Shown one piece after another: positions 11,529 through 20,470 of a stretch of 64,000 nt of DNA (its first letter is position 1; every line of letters starts with the position of its first letter). Source of the DNA: Cordylochernes scorpioides. Taxonomy: Eukaryota; Arthropoda; Arachnida; Pseudoscorpiones; Chernetidae. The DNA lies in assembly GCA_030710605.1 (NCBI GenBank), contig CP092874.1, positions 22,519,007 through 22,583,006 of the forward strand. Direction: 5' to 3'. Below the pieces are notes generated by a model that was not told the origin of the DNA, made no database searches, and saw only the letters and a list, made by a program, of their open reading frames with translations. A program made the translations under genes and the position numbers.

Positions 11529-11544
11529 AACTCATTTATATTTA

Positions 11545-11740
11545 AAGCATAACACAATTTATCAAATTAAAGATACTTCGGTCAGTAAATCTTTTTATTA
11601 TCTCGATGTTTCGACAAAAATCTTTTGTTCACTCCTGACTAAGACAAAATATTTTTGTCGAAACGTCAAGATAATAAAAAGATATACTGGAAGAAGTATC
11701 TTTAATTTGAAGAACTATGAATGCCGGCCAGTCAGCCTCT
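11545..11740. mobile_element. K-family foldback element
   Basis: The arms AGTAAATCTTTTTATTATCT and its complement flank the stem TCGACAAAAATC...ATTTTTGTCGAAACGTC. It is built like the H family but with a different stem. The counterpart is at 39335-39525. Confidence 0.6.
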
Positions 11741-11761
11741 ATCTTTACGACAATTTATCAA

Positions 11762-11950
11762 CACAAGGTAATAAGACCAAATAAATAAATAGTGTGTGAC
11801 ATTTCGGTAACAGCGTTGTTACCATCTTCAGACAAAAGTACTGAATGAGAGAATTTTACCACAGCATGCTTGTCACACACTATTTATTTATTTGGATTCG
11901 GTCTTATTACCTTGTGTTTATAATCTATAATCCAAATTGTGCCTTATCGA
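11762..11950. mobile_element. H-family foldback element
   Basis: A complete copy: inverted arms, hairpin TCGGTAACAGCGTTGTTACC, and the one-sided tail ending CCAAATTGTGCCTTATC. The counterpart is at 39552-39746. Confidence 0.75.
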
Positions 11951-12073
11951 CAATTTATCAAGTAAAAAAAGAGGAAGGATAAAATTGAAACAGTTTGCTG
12001 CATCAGTAGTGAACTGGACTGGGGTTGATGGAATGGTAAAAAAAATAGCAGCCACATCCTGGAAACACATTGG

Positions 12074-12280
12074 GCACTTTTTTATGAAGAAATAATTGCT
12101 TTAATGGTCATTGATTTTTGAAAAAGTCCAACCCCACAAGTGAGTGCAAGTAACCAAACTGAACTCTTGTGTCACACTCGTAAGTACAAAAGTTGAAATT
12201 GCCTTTCTACATGTGTAAACTTGTGGTGCAACACTTACGGTAGAAGTAGTCTATCTATATACCCACCACATATATATCTA
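12074..12280 (+). mobile_element. SINE body fragment
   Basis: It lacks the tRNA-like head but keeps AAAAGTCCAACCCCAC, a GTGTCACACTCGTAAGTAC block and the CTTACGGTAGAAGTAG end. The counterpart is at 39866-40072. Confidence 0.55.
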
Positions 12281-12283
12281 CTA

Positions 12284-13945
12284 GCCGAATGACCGGGGCA
12301 ACGCCCGTGTTTTACCCGATTGAATGTTTTTATTCAAATACTATTTGTTACAATTATAAATTGGCGCCTTAAATAAATGCATATGTTAGTTAATAACTAT
12401 AGCCTATGTGCTTTATCTGTCTATGTACTGTTGGCTTCCGTAGGCGTCTCATACTGGGAAAAAGAAAGAGAGGATTCCATTTAGTTATTAACTAATATAT
12501 GCATTTATTTAAGGAGCGACCCGCTCCAACACAATAGTTACAAAAACAACAAAGCGAGTGGGGGGGGGCAAAGGTGGCGTGATCGTAGCCAACCAATAGG
12601 AGAGCGGCATTCCAAAAAAAAAGCAAACGGTGACAGAGATGAAAAAGAATTGATGACGCTCGTAACTGTATATAGAATCATGGTCTGTACCATATATACT
12701 TGGTATATACACCTATCCCTCGATTTACACGGTACTTGTTTTACACATTTTCGCATTTACACGGTTTTCCAAATAAATTTTTTTTTTTTTTTTTTTATCG
12801 CACTATACTAAAATGCGATATTCTATTCTATACTACCTATGTTGAAAATAATATTGGGAGGCTCTGATTCATGAGGGGGCGAACACCTATTCAGATTTGA
12901 CAGTTTAATATACACCTATCCCTCGATTTACACGTTTTTCTCAGGAACATATCTACCGTGTAAATGGGGGGGACAGGTATGTATATAAAATCAATCTTTC
13001 AAAATATTTTTCAACCTTTTGTTTCTCTCTAATCCTGCATTGGGTACTTTTTTCTAATTAAAAAAAATGCTTTAATGGCTCCCCATTCTTGCAAAAGTCC
13101 AACCCCACCAAGGAGTGCAAGTAACCAAATGGGGCTTTGGCACATTTGTAAGTGCAAAGACTCAGACATGTGACACACTTACAGTAAAAGGAGTCACAAG
13201 ATAATAAGACCAAATCCAAATAAATAAATAGTGTGTGACGTTTCGGTAACAGCGTTGTTACCAACTTCAGATACTATTTATTTATTTGGATTTGGTCTTA
13301 TTACCTTGTGTTTATAATCTATAATCCAAATTGTGCCTTATCAGTAAAAGGAGTCCTTAACTTCTACCCACCATGATTATCATGTACCATGTATACTAGG
13401 GATAATAAACAAAGAAAAAAGACTTATCCCTAATGATGGTGTCTGGTGAAACTTTGGAGAGATAAAGCAATAACACACCATTCTATATACAGTTACGAGC
13501 GTCATGCGTCATTCTTCATGTCTTCATCTCTGTCACCATTTGCTTTTTTTTTTTGGAATGGCGCTCTCCTATTGGTTGGCTACGATGGCGCCGCCACTGC
13601 GCGAGACACTTTGTTTTTGATTTTGCCCCCCCCCACTCGCTTTTTGGTTTTTGTAACTATTGTGTTGGAGCGGGTCGCTCCTTAAATAAATGCATATATT
13701 AGTTAATAACTAAATGGAATCCTCTCTTTCTTTTTCCCAGTAAAAGACGCCTATGAAAGCCAACAGTACATAGACAGATAAAGCACATAGGCTATAGTTA
13801 TTAACTAATATATGCATTTATTTAAGGCGCCAATTTATAATTGTTATATATGCATTTATTTAAGGCGCTAATTTATAATTGTAACAAATAGTATTTGGAT
13901 AAAAACATTCAATCGGGTAAAACACGGGCGTTGCCCGGGTCATTC
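12284..13945. mobile_element. Large foldback locus with G-type ends in inverted orientation
   Basis: The left arm (12284-12690) begins CTAGCCGAATGACCGGGGCA. The right arm (about 13480-13945) is its inverse, ending GGGTCATTCGGCTAG. Each arm also holds a smaller inverted repeat around CTTAAATAAATGCATAT and a GC-rich block with GGAGCGACCCGCTCC. Between the arms lie a T-like element (12703-12985, ACACCTATCCCTCGATTTAC), SINE pieces (13030-13181 and 13356-13405) and an H element. It could be one foldback transposon or two head-out insertions. The counterpart is at 40078-41912. Confidence 0.6.
13196..13341. mobile_element. H-family element with a defined 14-bp target duplication (copy A only)
   Basis: CAGTAAAAGGAGTC is present at 13182-13195 and 13342-13355, and once, slightly diverged, at the empty site near 41342 in copy B. 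The insert is 146 bp: an arm from ACAAGATAATAAGACC, the hairpin TTTCGGTAACAGCGTTGTTACC (split by a reduced loop), the opposite arm, and a one-sided tail to GTGCCTTAT. This fixes the boundaries of the H family and shows that it is not a 2-bp TA-target transposon. Confidence 0.8.
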
Positions 13946-13974
13946 GGCTAGTCTATATATAAGTAGTGGAAGCA

Positions 13975-14175
13975 TTTAAGCACAGATGTTTCTTTCATAT
14001 GCAATACAAAATTCTACTGTCCTCACTGCGGTGAAAAAATATTAGAAGGGCTTAGATCAACTGCTGGGGGGGTTCACCACTGATGAGCCAATCCCTCCCA
14101 ATATTTTATCATCTCAGTAAGGACAGTAGAATTTCGTATTTGCATATAAAAGAAATATTCCTGCTTAAATCCTTT
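13975..14175. mobile_element. A-related hairpin element
   Basis: The arms AATTCTACTGTCCTCACTGC and complement surround a loop with TTCACCACTGATGAGCC. Outer arms are CATTTAAGCACAG...CTGCTTAAAT. The counterpart is at 41935-42135. Confidence 0.65.
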
Positions 14176-14212
14176 TATTATTTACATATATATTTTTAAA
14201 ATAATAAAGGCA

Positions 14213-14552
14213 TATCCTGACCAGGAGCACATGTGCTTTTTAGATGGCAGAACACCATCTAGTGGATCAGAAATCAATTAAACATTGATTTAACCTGTTC
14301 CCTGATATTTGGCCAACCCAATTTCTTGATTTATTAAATAATATTTTTGGTCGCAGTGGTACACTACACTAATGAGCGAACACAGTGAAAAACGTGTTCG
14401 TGGATGGCTTTTCTTGATTTATCAAGAAATTGGGTTGGCCAAATATCAGGGAACAGGTTTAAATCAATATTTAGTTGATTTCTGTTCCACTAGATGGCGC
14501 TCTGCCATCTAAAAAGCACATATGCTCCTGGTTAGGATATGCCTTTTTTTAT
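14213..14552. mobile_element. Long-arm foldback MITE carrying CTCF-like motifs
   Basis: Inverted arms of about 130 bp run from AAGGCATATCCTGACCAGG through ATGTGCTTTTTAGATGGC to TGGCCAACCCAATTTCTTG. The loop holds CACACAGTG-type unique sequence. The right arm has CCACTAGATGGCGCT (14487-14501). The left arm has a mutated copy, CCACTAGATGGTGTT, on the minus strand (14251-14265). The counterpart is at 42168-42505. Confidence 0.7.
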
Positions 14553-14621
14553 TTTTAATATCAACCCCTGACCCTTTTATTATTATTTTTTCTATTATTT
14601 TTTCATATATATTTTAGTAAC

Positions 14622-14757
14622 CAATAAGGTACAATTTGGATTATAGATTATAACTAAAGGATTAAAAGACCAAATAAATAGTGTGTGATGTAACAATGCT
14701 GTTACTGAAACGTCACACACCATTTATTAATTTGGATTTGGTCTTATTACCTTGTAG
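14622..14757. mobile_element. H-family element
   Basis: AAGGTACAATTTGGATTATA, a shortened centre (TAACAATGCTGTTACTGAAA) and TGGTCTTATTACCTTGTA. The counterpart is at 42586-42718. Confidence 0.65.
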
Positions 14758-14956
14758 TACATTGATAAATGTACATAGAAATATGTACAATTTATTACTT
14801 TAAACACAATTTTTCCTTTAAAATAAGATGTTACAAAACCTTTTTATTTTGAAGATGGAGTTAATCTGGCCAGCATTCATTCATTTTTGAAATGACATTT
14901 GAGCCAAGTGAAAAATCTTTCATACAGTCCAACTTCATCGATTCAATACCCCAAGG
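14758..14956. other. Apparently unique spacer
   Basis: No repeat or coding signal is recognised; it is conserved between copies A and B with few changes. Confidence 0.35.
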
Positions 14957-15112
14957 GATAAACACAAGGTAATAAGACCAAATCTAAATAAATAAATAGT
15001 GTGTGACGTTTAGGCAACAGCGTTGTTACCATCTATGAAATGGCACACACTATTTTCATTTGGATTTGGTCTTATTACCTTGTGTTTATAATCTATAATT
15101 CAAATTGTACCT
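14957..15112. mobile_element. H-family element
   Basis: Inverted arms around TTTAGGCAACAGCGTTGTTACC with a reduced second stem, ending ATTCAAATTGTACCTTAT. It was inserted into CCCCAAGGGAT, which is found on both sides. The counterpart is at 42918-43075. Confidence 0.7.
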
Positions 15113-15159
15113 TATTACCCCAAGGGATCAAAAGTTTTGGCTAAAGTTAGTGTGTATGG

Positions 15160-15425
15160 TTGTGTGTTTGGTAAGTAAAAAAAAAATTGATGAAATGAAG
15201 TGTTGCAGAGTTAAAGTGTCCTTTAGAGAGATGTGTTTGTTCTCTACTGGAGAGTTTCTAATTGATAAAAATGGTAAAGAAAACTTGGTGAAGAAAACTG
15301 CCCTTTGTAGAGAGGTGTTCTCTTACCAGAGAGCTGCTAATCAGTAAAAATGGTAATTTTGACAATGAAACCTTTTTTTTTTTTTTTGTAGAGAGGTGTC
15401 CTCTTACTGGAAAGATTCTAATTGG
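15160..15425 (+). mobile_element. P-family elements, degenerate and tandem
   Basis: Repeated blocks AGAGTTAAAGTGTCCTTTAG and AGAGAGGTGTTCTCTTACC mark two overlapping P copies. The counterpart is at 43120-43375. Confidence 0.45.
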
Positions 15426-15427
15426 TT

Positions 15428-16112
15428 AAAATAAACACCAAAAAGACCAAATGCTGTGGTAAAATTTCTCATTCAGTATTTTTGTCTGAAGATGGTAACA
15501 ACGCTGTTACTGAAACACAATTTATTTATTTGGATTTGGTCTTTTTACCTTGTGTTTATAATGTACTAGACGAATGACCCGGGCAACGCCCGGGTTTACA
15601 CGATTAAATGTATATTACATATGGAAGAGATGGACGTAGTTCCCGGAGGTCACCCGCGAGGCTTTTTTCTTGTCTACTTGGCACAGCTGTGGCTGTGTCA
15701 CCAACTCTGCCCCCGCGCGCCAGGACCTCTTGATCCCACTGATTGGTCGGTGGGAACTTGGACTGTCCAACCGGCCGGCAGCCGAACGATTACATTTTCT
15801 CGACGGGGGGGGGGGCAGGGAAGTCACGTGCTCGCTGGCAGCCAACGGGCGCGCGCCGCCGGCAGATCGCCCGCGTTCTAGAGGACGCTGCTCGTGAGCT
15901 AAGTAGAATAATTTGAATATATAGTTTTAATAATTGATTTATATATATTTTTAAAATAGCCTATCGTCATCCCCGTTATTTTTTACCTATGTATGGAAAT
16001 TTTGGTTTGAATTAGTGAACTACTGCGAATTTGTATACAGGACATACAAACCAACAGACAAACATACAAACATTCATTTTTATATATATAGATAAACCAA
16101 ATTGTGCCTTAT
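15428..16112. mobile_element. H-family element split by a G element
   Basis: Left part 15428-15565 (from AAACACCAAAAAGACCAAAT to GTGTTTATAAT) and right tail 16093-16112 (CCAAATTGTGCCTTATC). Copy B has the uninterrupted version at 43380-43535. Confidence 0.65.
15568..16092 (+). mobile_element. G-family element (copy A only)
   Basis: The head is ACTAGACGAATGACCCGGGC. The interior is GC-rich (GGTCACCCGCGAGG; CGGGCGCGCGCCGCCGGCAG) and the tail is ACAAACATTCATTTTTATAT with an ATATATAGATA run. It is absent at the matching point of copy B (about 43518). No RT or other ORF is supported. The AT-repeat tail and the fixed 5' head suggest a nonautonomous retroposon; the class is undetermined. Confidence 0.65.
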
Positions 16113-16282
16113 CATTGGTTAAAATAGTAATTTTAGTGATGAAAACAGTCTTTTGTAGAAAGGTGTTATCTTACAGTAGAGCTGCTTATTGGTAAAAATG
16201 ATAATTTTGGTTATGAAAACTATCTTTTGTTGAGAGTTGTACTCTAGCAGGAGTGTCTTCTCTCTTGGAGGCCTAGTATATA
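16112..16282. mobile_element. P-family remnant
   Basis: AAACAGTCTTTTGTAGAAAGG and a GTTATCTTACAGTAGAGCTG block. The counterpart is at 43538-43705. Confidence 0.45.
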
Positions 16283-16626
16283 TCACCAACCAAAGCAATT
16301 TTTCAACCTCTCTCCTCATAAAATCATAGAGATTTAAAAATACACAGAGATAAATTCATCTTTAAATATCTATAAAGGTAAAAAGATTCTTGTATTATGT
16401 ATCTTTAATATGCACTTTGAAAAGGTAAGCTTTTGAGGCAAAGCTCTTCTAGGGGCCTTGGGTTAAAAGCTGGGATTTATAAAGTACAGAATAAAGATAC
16501 TTATTACAAAATATCATTTAATTTTAATAAATGTGCTTTGCCATTCTATTTATTATATACAGTAGAATAAAAAAACAATAGAAAAAAATATAAGATAAGT
16601 GGGTCAGGTGTTGATATTAAAAATAA
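16283..16626. other. Unassigned spacer
   Basis: AT-rich, with no recognised gene or repeat. Part of it (AAGGTAAGCTTTTGAGGCAA...AAGCTCTTCTAGG) resembles the short palindromic ends seen in the Penelope-like pieces, but too weakly to call. Confidence 0.3.
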
Positions 16627-16865
16627 AGAAGGCATTTCCTGACCACGAGCACATGTGCTTTTCAGATGGCAGAGCACCATCTAGTGGAGCAAAAATAAAC
16701 TAAACGTTCGTGGATGGCTTTTCTTGATTTATCAAGAAATTGGGTTGGCCAAATATCACGGAGCAAGCTAAATAAATGTTTAGTTTATTTTTGCTCCACT
16801 AGATGGCGCTTTGCCATCTAAAAAGCACATGTGCTTGTGGTCAAGAGAGATTCCTTCTTTATTTT
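16627..16865. mobile_element. Internally deleted foldback MITE with CTCF-like motifs
   Basis: A loop-deleted relative of the 14213 element. The arms keep ATGTGCTTTTCAGATGGC and TTGGGTTGGCCAAATATC. Motif CCACTAGATGGCGCT is at 16796-16810 (+) and CCACTAGATGGTGCT at 16673-16687 (-). The counterpart at 44045-44285 has both motifs intact. Confidence 0.65.
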
Positions 16866-16869
16866 TAAT

Positions 16870-17060
16870 ACAGTAGAATGCGCAGAGTCCCTGTAAAAAA
16901 CAACTAATTGCAGAGCCAAAGTCTCTTTTAATAAGAGGTATTCTCTTACTGGAGAGTTGCTAAATAGTAAAAACAGTAATTTTGGTGATGAAAACTGTCC
17001 TTTGTAGAGAAGTGTTCTCTAGCAGGGGGTGTCCTCTCTAAGAGGTTCTACTGTACAATA
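16870..17060 (+). mobile_element. P-family element
   Basis: ACAGTAGAATGCGCAGAGTC at the left and AGAGGTTCTACTGTA at the right are the inverted termini. The counterpart is at 44290-44475. Confidence 0.6.
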
Positions 17061-17232
17061 ATGGTAAATAAATTCAGATTTCAAGGGATGGCATGAAAAA
17101 ATTTGCTCTTTAGTGAATATTTCTGAATGATAAAAAATATTATTTTAAATTTAAAAATAGTACAAAAGTGAAATTGTACTGGGGGGGGATCAGGTGGATA
17201 TATTAAGATTACTCATATTTTTCACATATATA

Positions 17233-17547
17233 ATCAATTCCGCCTTTGCCGGTCCCAAGCCCGGATGAAAAAGGAGGAGGGGGAGCAGTAACAAGCTCAC
17301 TAAAAAACCTGGGTTCAGCTGGCCCGGGTGATAGTACCCGGTAAGGGCTCCTGATCCAGGTATACAGGATAAGCAGCGTTGTACTTCATGTTAGGAGCGG
17401 CTTCACATGGCGTCTGTTCCTCATGTCAGAGGCGGCCATTTCTTTTGGAGCCAAGTCGGCCTGCCACTGAGTAGTGCTCCCAGTCTTAATGACAAAGGCA
17501 AACACATTCTACTTCACCCAGTGTGGAGATAAGAAAGAAGAAAGACA
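17233..17547 (+). mobile_element. R-family nonautonomous retroposon
   Basis: It begins CCGCCTTTGCCGGTCCCAAG, has the body AGCTCACTAAAAAACCTGG and GTGCTCCCAGTCTTAATGAC, and ends GTGGAGATAAGAAAGAAG, the 3' tail of the LINE at 6887-8415. The GC-rich start resembles conserved ends of RTE-group elements (from memory, weak). No ORF. The counterpart is at 44684-44992. Confidence 0.65.
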
Positions 17548-17644
17548 TATATAATCATAGTACAGTGTCAAAAAATTGTTAACAACATTACTTGAAATGA
17601 AGATTTTATGCTGTTATAGGAATGCTTGAAATAATTGGCACTTA

Positions 17645-17797
17645 TAATAAAAGAAAATAAGACCTAATTCAAATAATTTATTAGTGTGTGACGTTTCGGC
17701 AACAACATTGTCACCATCATCAGACAAAAGAACAAATTATTTGGATTAGGTCTTATTTTCTTTTATTATAATCTATAATCCAAATTGTTGTTTATCA
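17645..17797. mobile_element. H-family subfamily element with an intact hammerhead-like core
   Basis: The arms AAGAAAATAAGACCTAATTC and complement flank 17690-17723. On the minus strand that segment reads CTGATGA, T, a 7-8 bp stem (GGTGACAA/TTGTTGCC), then GAAACGTC. The counterpart is at 45105-45255; a sister copy is at 31690-31885. Confidence 0.65.
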
Positions 17798-17904
17798 TAA
17801 TTGGCACCTAAAATTTTGGACTATAATATTATGATAATTTAACCAATTTACTGTCATAAACAAGCTTTTTTTTGTTGAGGTTCCATTGTATTTTATTTTA
17901 GTGA

Positions 17905-18363
17905 TAGAGCACAATTTGGATTATAGATTATTATTATTTTTTTTTTTTTTGCTTATCCCTAGTTCACCTGGTACAGGCCATGATAATCATGGTGGGTAGT
18001 TAGCGACTGCTTTTTACTGTAAGCGCACCACATGTCTACACATGTGAAAGCAGTTCGACTTTGCACTTACAAATGTGCCAGAGCCCCGTTTGGTTACTTG
18101 CACTCGCTGGTGGGGTTGGACTTTTGCAAGAATCGGGGGGCCATTGGAGCATTTTTTTTTTAACAGAAAAAAGTGTCCAATGCGGGGATCGAACCCGGGT
18201 CGTAGTGGTCGTAAACCAAACGGTTTAACCAGCCTTCCACCGACCCCCATTATAGATTATAAACACAAATAGTGTGTGATGCTTCGGTAACAGCATTGTT
18301 ACCAAAATGTCCAACACTATTTATTTATTTATTTGGATTTGGTCTTAATACCTTGTGTTTATA
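17905..18363. mobile_element. H-family element split by a SINE
   Basis: GCACAATTTGGATTATAG (17908-17930) resumes at 18249 and runs through GGTAACAGCATTGTTACC to TACCTTGTGTTTAT. Copy B holds the unbroken element at 45355-45522. Confidence 0.7.
17931..18248 (-). mobile_element. Young tRNA-derived SINE (copy A only)
   Basis: Full length, minus strand. The head GGGGGTCGGTGGAAGGCTGG is followed by a pol III B-box-like GGTTCGATCCCCGC, the family body, and the end CTAGGGATAAG followed by a poly-A/AAT tail. A perfect 11-bp target duplication ATTATAGATTA lies at 17920-17930 and 18249-18259, and the empty site is in copy B. The head resembles a class II tRNA (GGCTGGTTAA loop), but the parent tRNA cannot be named. 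Confidence 0.85.
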
Positions 18364-18562
18364 TTATTGTTGCGTTGTTGGTTGACAAAGAATAACTTCT
18401 GTGAGTACAAAGGATCTTTAGGACTTTATTTAAGCCTAATCGATAAAATAATTACAGAAGAGTGCAAAAATAAAACAACAATAAAGAAAACAGCAGTTAC
18501 AAACTCACCAACTGCAGCACAGTGAAGGAAAGCAGGAGCAGAACAGGAGACAGAAGTTCGTA

Positions 18563-18580
18563 GAACCTTCTAGAATCTTC
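18563..18580. promoter_or_regulatory. Four-unit heat-shock element
   Basis: GAACCTTCTAGAATCTTC is four alternating GAA/TTC units with 2-bp spacing, the binding pattern of heat-shock factor trimers. In the minus-strand LTR it lies downstream of the TATA box. It is retained in copy B at 45724-45741. Confidence 0.6.
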
Positions 18581-18844
18581 CACGAAGTACACCGGCGTCG
18601 GCTGTAAGCAGCAGTCCGACCTCTTGAGACAGCAGCTTGCTTGGAGTACACCACATAGCTTCATTCTTTTACTTCACTTCTTATCTTTCTTCTCCCCGGC
18701 ATGAGTTTCTCCTCCCTATATATCCCGGAGTAGATCTTTCCAGAACGGTCATGGTTGGTTAGCCAATCAGAAAGCCGCCAGCGCTGAGCATTACGCAATC
18801 GCTACTGATTGGCCAATCAGTTGTTCTCCGATTTTTCTACATTT

Positions 18845-18857
18845 TTCTTGAACGTTC
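18845..18857. promoter_or_regulatory. Three-unit heat-shock element
   Basis: TTCTTGAACGTTC is a perfect three-unit element about 120 bp upstream of the minus-strand TATA box of the solo LTR. Confidence 0.6.
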
Positions 18858-18985
18858 TAAAACATTCTCTCTCCCCATTCTGGAATGTGCTTTTCTTTCT
18901 ACGTAACATTATTTTAGATTTCAAGTTACAATTTTTGAACTCTTTATACACCTAAGCCTTTTGAACAAAATAATAAAAACCTAAA

Positions 18986-19189
18986 TACACTCATGGACAA
19001 AAATTAGGGAAGTGGAAAGCCTTTGATGCCACTATCGTCTATTTTTTTTTGAAGGAGAAAGAGGCAATTTTGTTCAAACATCTCATGTGTCTTCAATAAA
19101 GGTTACTGTAATATCTTTCAGAGTTATTGTCTGAATCCCGATATACATGCTAAAAGTTACAATTTCTTTAAGTTTTTTTCCAAGAGTAT
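18986..19189 (+). mobile_element. C-family MITE
   Basis: TACACTCATGGACAAAAATT at the left, TTTTTTTCCAAGAGTATA at the right. The counterpart is at 46149-46352. Confidence 0.65.
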
Positions 19190-19194
19190 AAATA

Positions 19195-19483
19195 CAGTAA
19201 TAGGCAAAACAGTTACTAAGGGTGAGTTATACTAATTAGAAACTCTCTGGTAAGAGGACATTTCTCTCTAAAAAACATTTTGACTCTGCAACTAGGTGTT
19301 GTCTTTTACAGGGAGGTGTTCTACTATACTTAAATACAGTTAAACCTGTCTCTATAGTGGTCCCTCTTGGGACTCACCAAAATAGGGTGTTATAGAGAGG
19401 GGGTGCTAAAGATAGGTCACTTTTAATGTAAATCGCATCGTACCACGTAAAAATTGGGCGCTATAGACAGGTTTAACTGTACA
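19195..19483. mobile_element. P-family piece followed by a T-family MITE
   Basis: About 19195-19330 is a P fragment (AACTCTCTGGTAAGAGGAC). 19324-19483 is a complete pogo-like MITE with termini CAGTTAAACCTGTCTCTATA and GACAGGTTTAACTGT. The T counterpart is at 46497-46642. Confidence 0.6.
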
Positions 19484-19726
19484 ACCAATTCAACAACCCC
19501 TTGGAGTAAAGTTGAGTTAAAAATGCTGGTAGATTCACAAATACCACAAAAAGATGACAATGGAATAAAATATTGCAAGAATTAAGAATGTGACTATTTT
19601 TACTTTAGAACACAGAGCACAATTGATTTTCCATTCTCTATCAACTTTGAAAGACATTTCCAAATCTTTTCTGTTAATAGGCCTGTTCTACTATAAAAGA
19701 CACTTTGACTCTGTAACTTTAGAGAG

Positions 19727-20095
19727 ATTTTCTTCTTCTTTCTTATCTCCACTCAATCATATTAGGGTATCAAGTTGTGACCCTTGATGGTGTCTGTTTG
19801 ACAACCATCATGATTGGGTGAAGTTGAATGCGTCTGCCTTTGTCACTAAGACTGGGAGCACTTCTCAGTGGCAGGCCGACTTGGCTCCAAAAGAAATGGC
19901 CACCTCTAACATGAGGAACAGATGCCATGTGCAGCCGCTCCTAACATGGAGTACAAAGGCTGCTCATCCTGTATCCCCGGAGCCCTTACAGGGTACTATC
20001 AACCAAGGCCATCTGAGCCCAGGTTTATTAGCGAGCTTGTTACTGCTCCCCCTCCTCCTTTTTCACCTGAACTTGGTGAGTTAAGGCAGAGTTAA
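19727..20095 (-). mobile_element. R-family retroposon, minus strand
   Basis: It begins with the complemented tail CTTCTTTCTTATCTCCACTC and runs back to CCCTCCTCCTTTTTC. It sits inside a P-type sequence. The counterpart is at 46893-47240. Confidence 0.65.
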
Positions 20096-20204
20096 GAGAT
20101 TTTCTAATTCAGTAGAATTGTTGGACTGTTTAATGTACACAGTCTTGGATCAGGTACAATTTGGATTTGGTCTTATTATCTTGTGCACAAACCTCCATAA
20201 TTTA

Positions 20205-20465
20205 GTGTTGTTGTTGTTGTCGTTTCCAATGAAGAACCTCAGATGTCTCCATACATCTCTATCACAGCAGTCTCAATGTCCTCTATCTTTGGTATGTAAA
20301 ACTGTAGTTCTGGGTCCATGTCAATTTTCTGCGGCCATTTTTGGACATGAGAATATTTGGGTAGGTGTTAGTACCACACCAGGGTAATTGTTACATGTCC
20401 TGTAGGTTCTTGTGCCATCTGGATGTATTGTCATTCCTTTGTAGTTTTTCATACTGAGTCTCTGT
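20205..20465 (-). pseudogene. 3' end of a third LINE family
   Basis: On the minus strand, broken frames read a Cys-His motif (HIFSCP-like, IFSCPKMAA) and then a C-terminal stretch ending near a stop, followed by GGAAACGACAACAACAACAA. The layout (Cys-His motif, stop, very short UTR, AAC-repeat tail) matches the LINE at 60.7 kb, but the sequence is a different family. The counterpart is at 47370-47630. Confidence 0.5.
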
Positions 20466-20470
20466 ACTAT

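Larger units (their letters stand above)
18368..18908 (-). mobile_element. Solo LTR, probably gypsy-type, rich in heat-shock elements
   Basis: It is bounded by TGTTGCG...CGTAACA on the plus strand, with a 4-bp duplication TTAT on both sides (18364-18367 and 18909-18912). On the minus strand it has promoter logic: inverted CCAAT boxes (18763-18770 and about 18809-18821), a TATA box (TATATAGG, 18716-18723), and downstream an AATAAA at 18425-18430 near the 3' end. Perfect or near-perfect heat-shock elements lie at 18563-18580, 18738-18748, 18845-18857 and 18878-18885. No internal region or second LTR is nearby. The counterpart is at 45529-46071. Confidence 0.75.

Noticed and set aside
12284..12700. 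G element as a Helitron
   Set aside because: There is no CTRR-hairpin 3' end, no Rep/helicase sequence, and both orientations occur as inverted arms; class left open.
15615..15897. Pro/Arg-rich ORFs in the GC-rich block
   Set aside because: Overlapping frames on both strands within a repeated G element; composition artefact.
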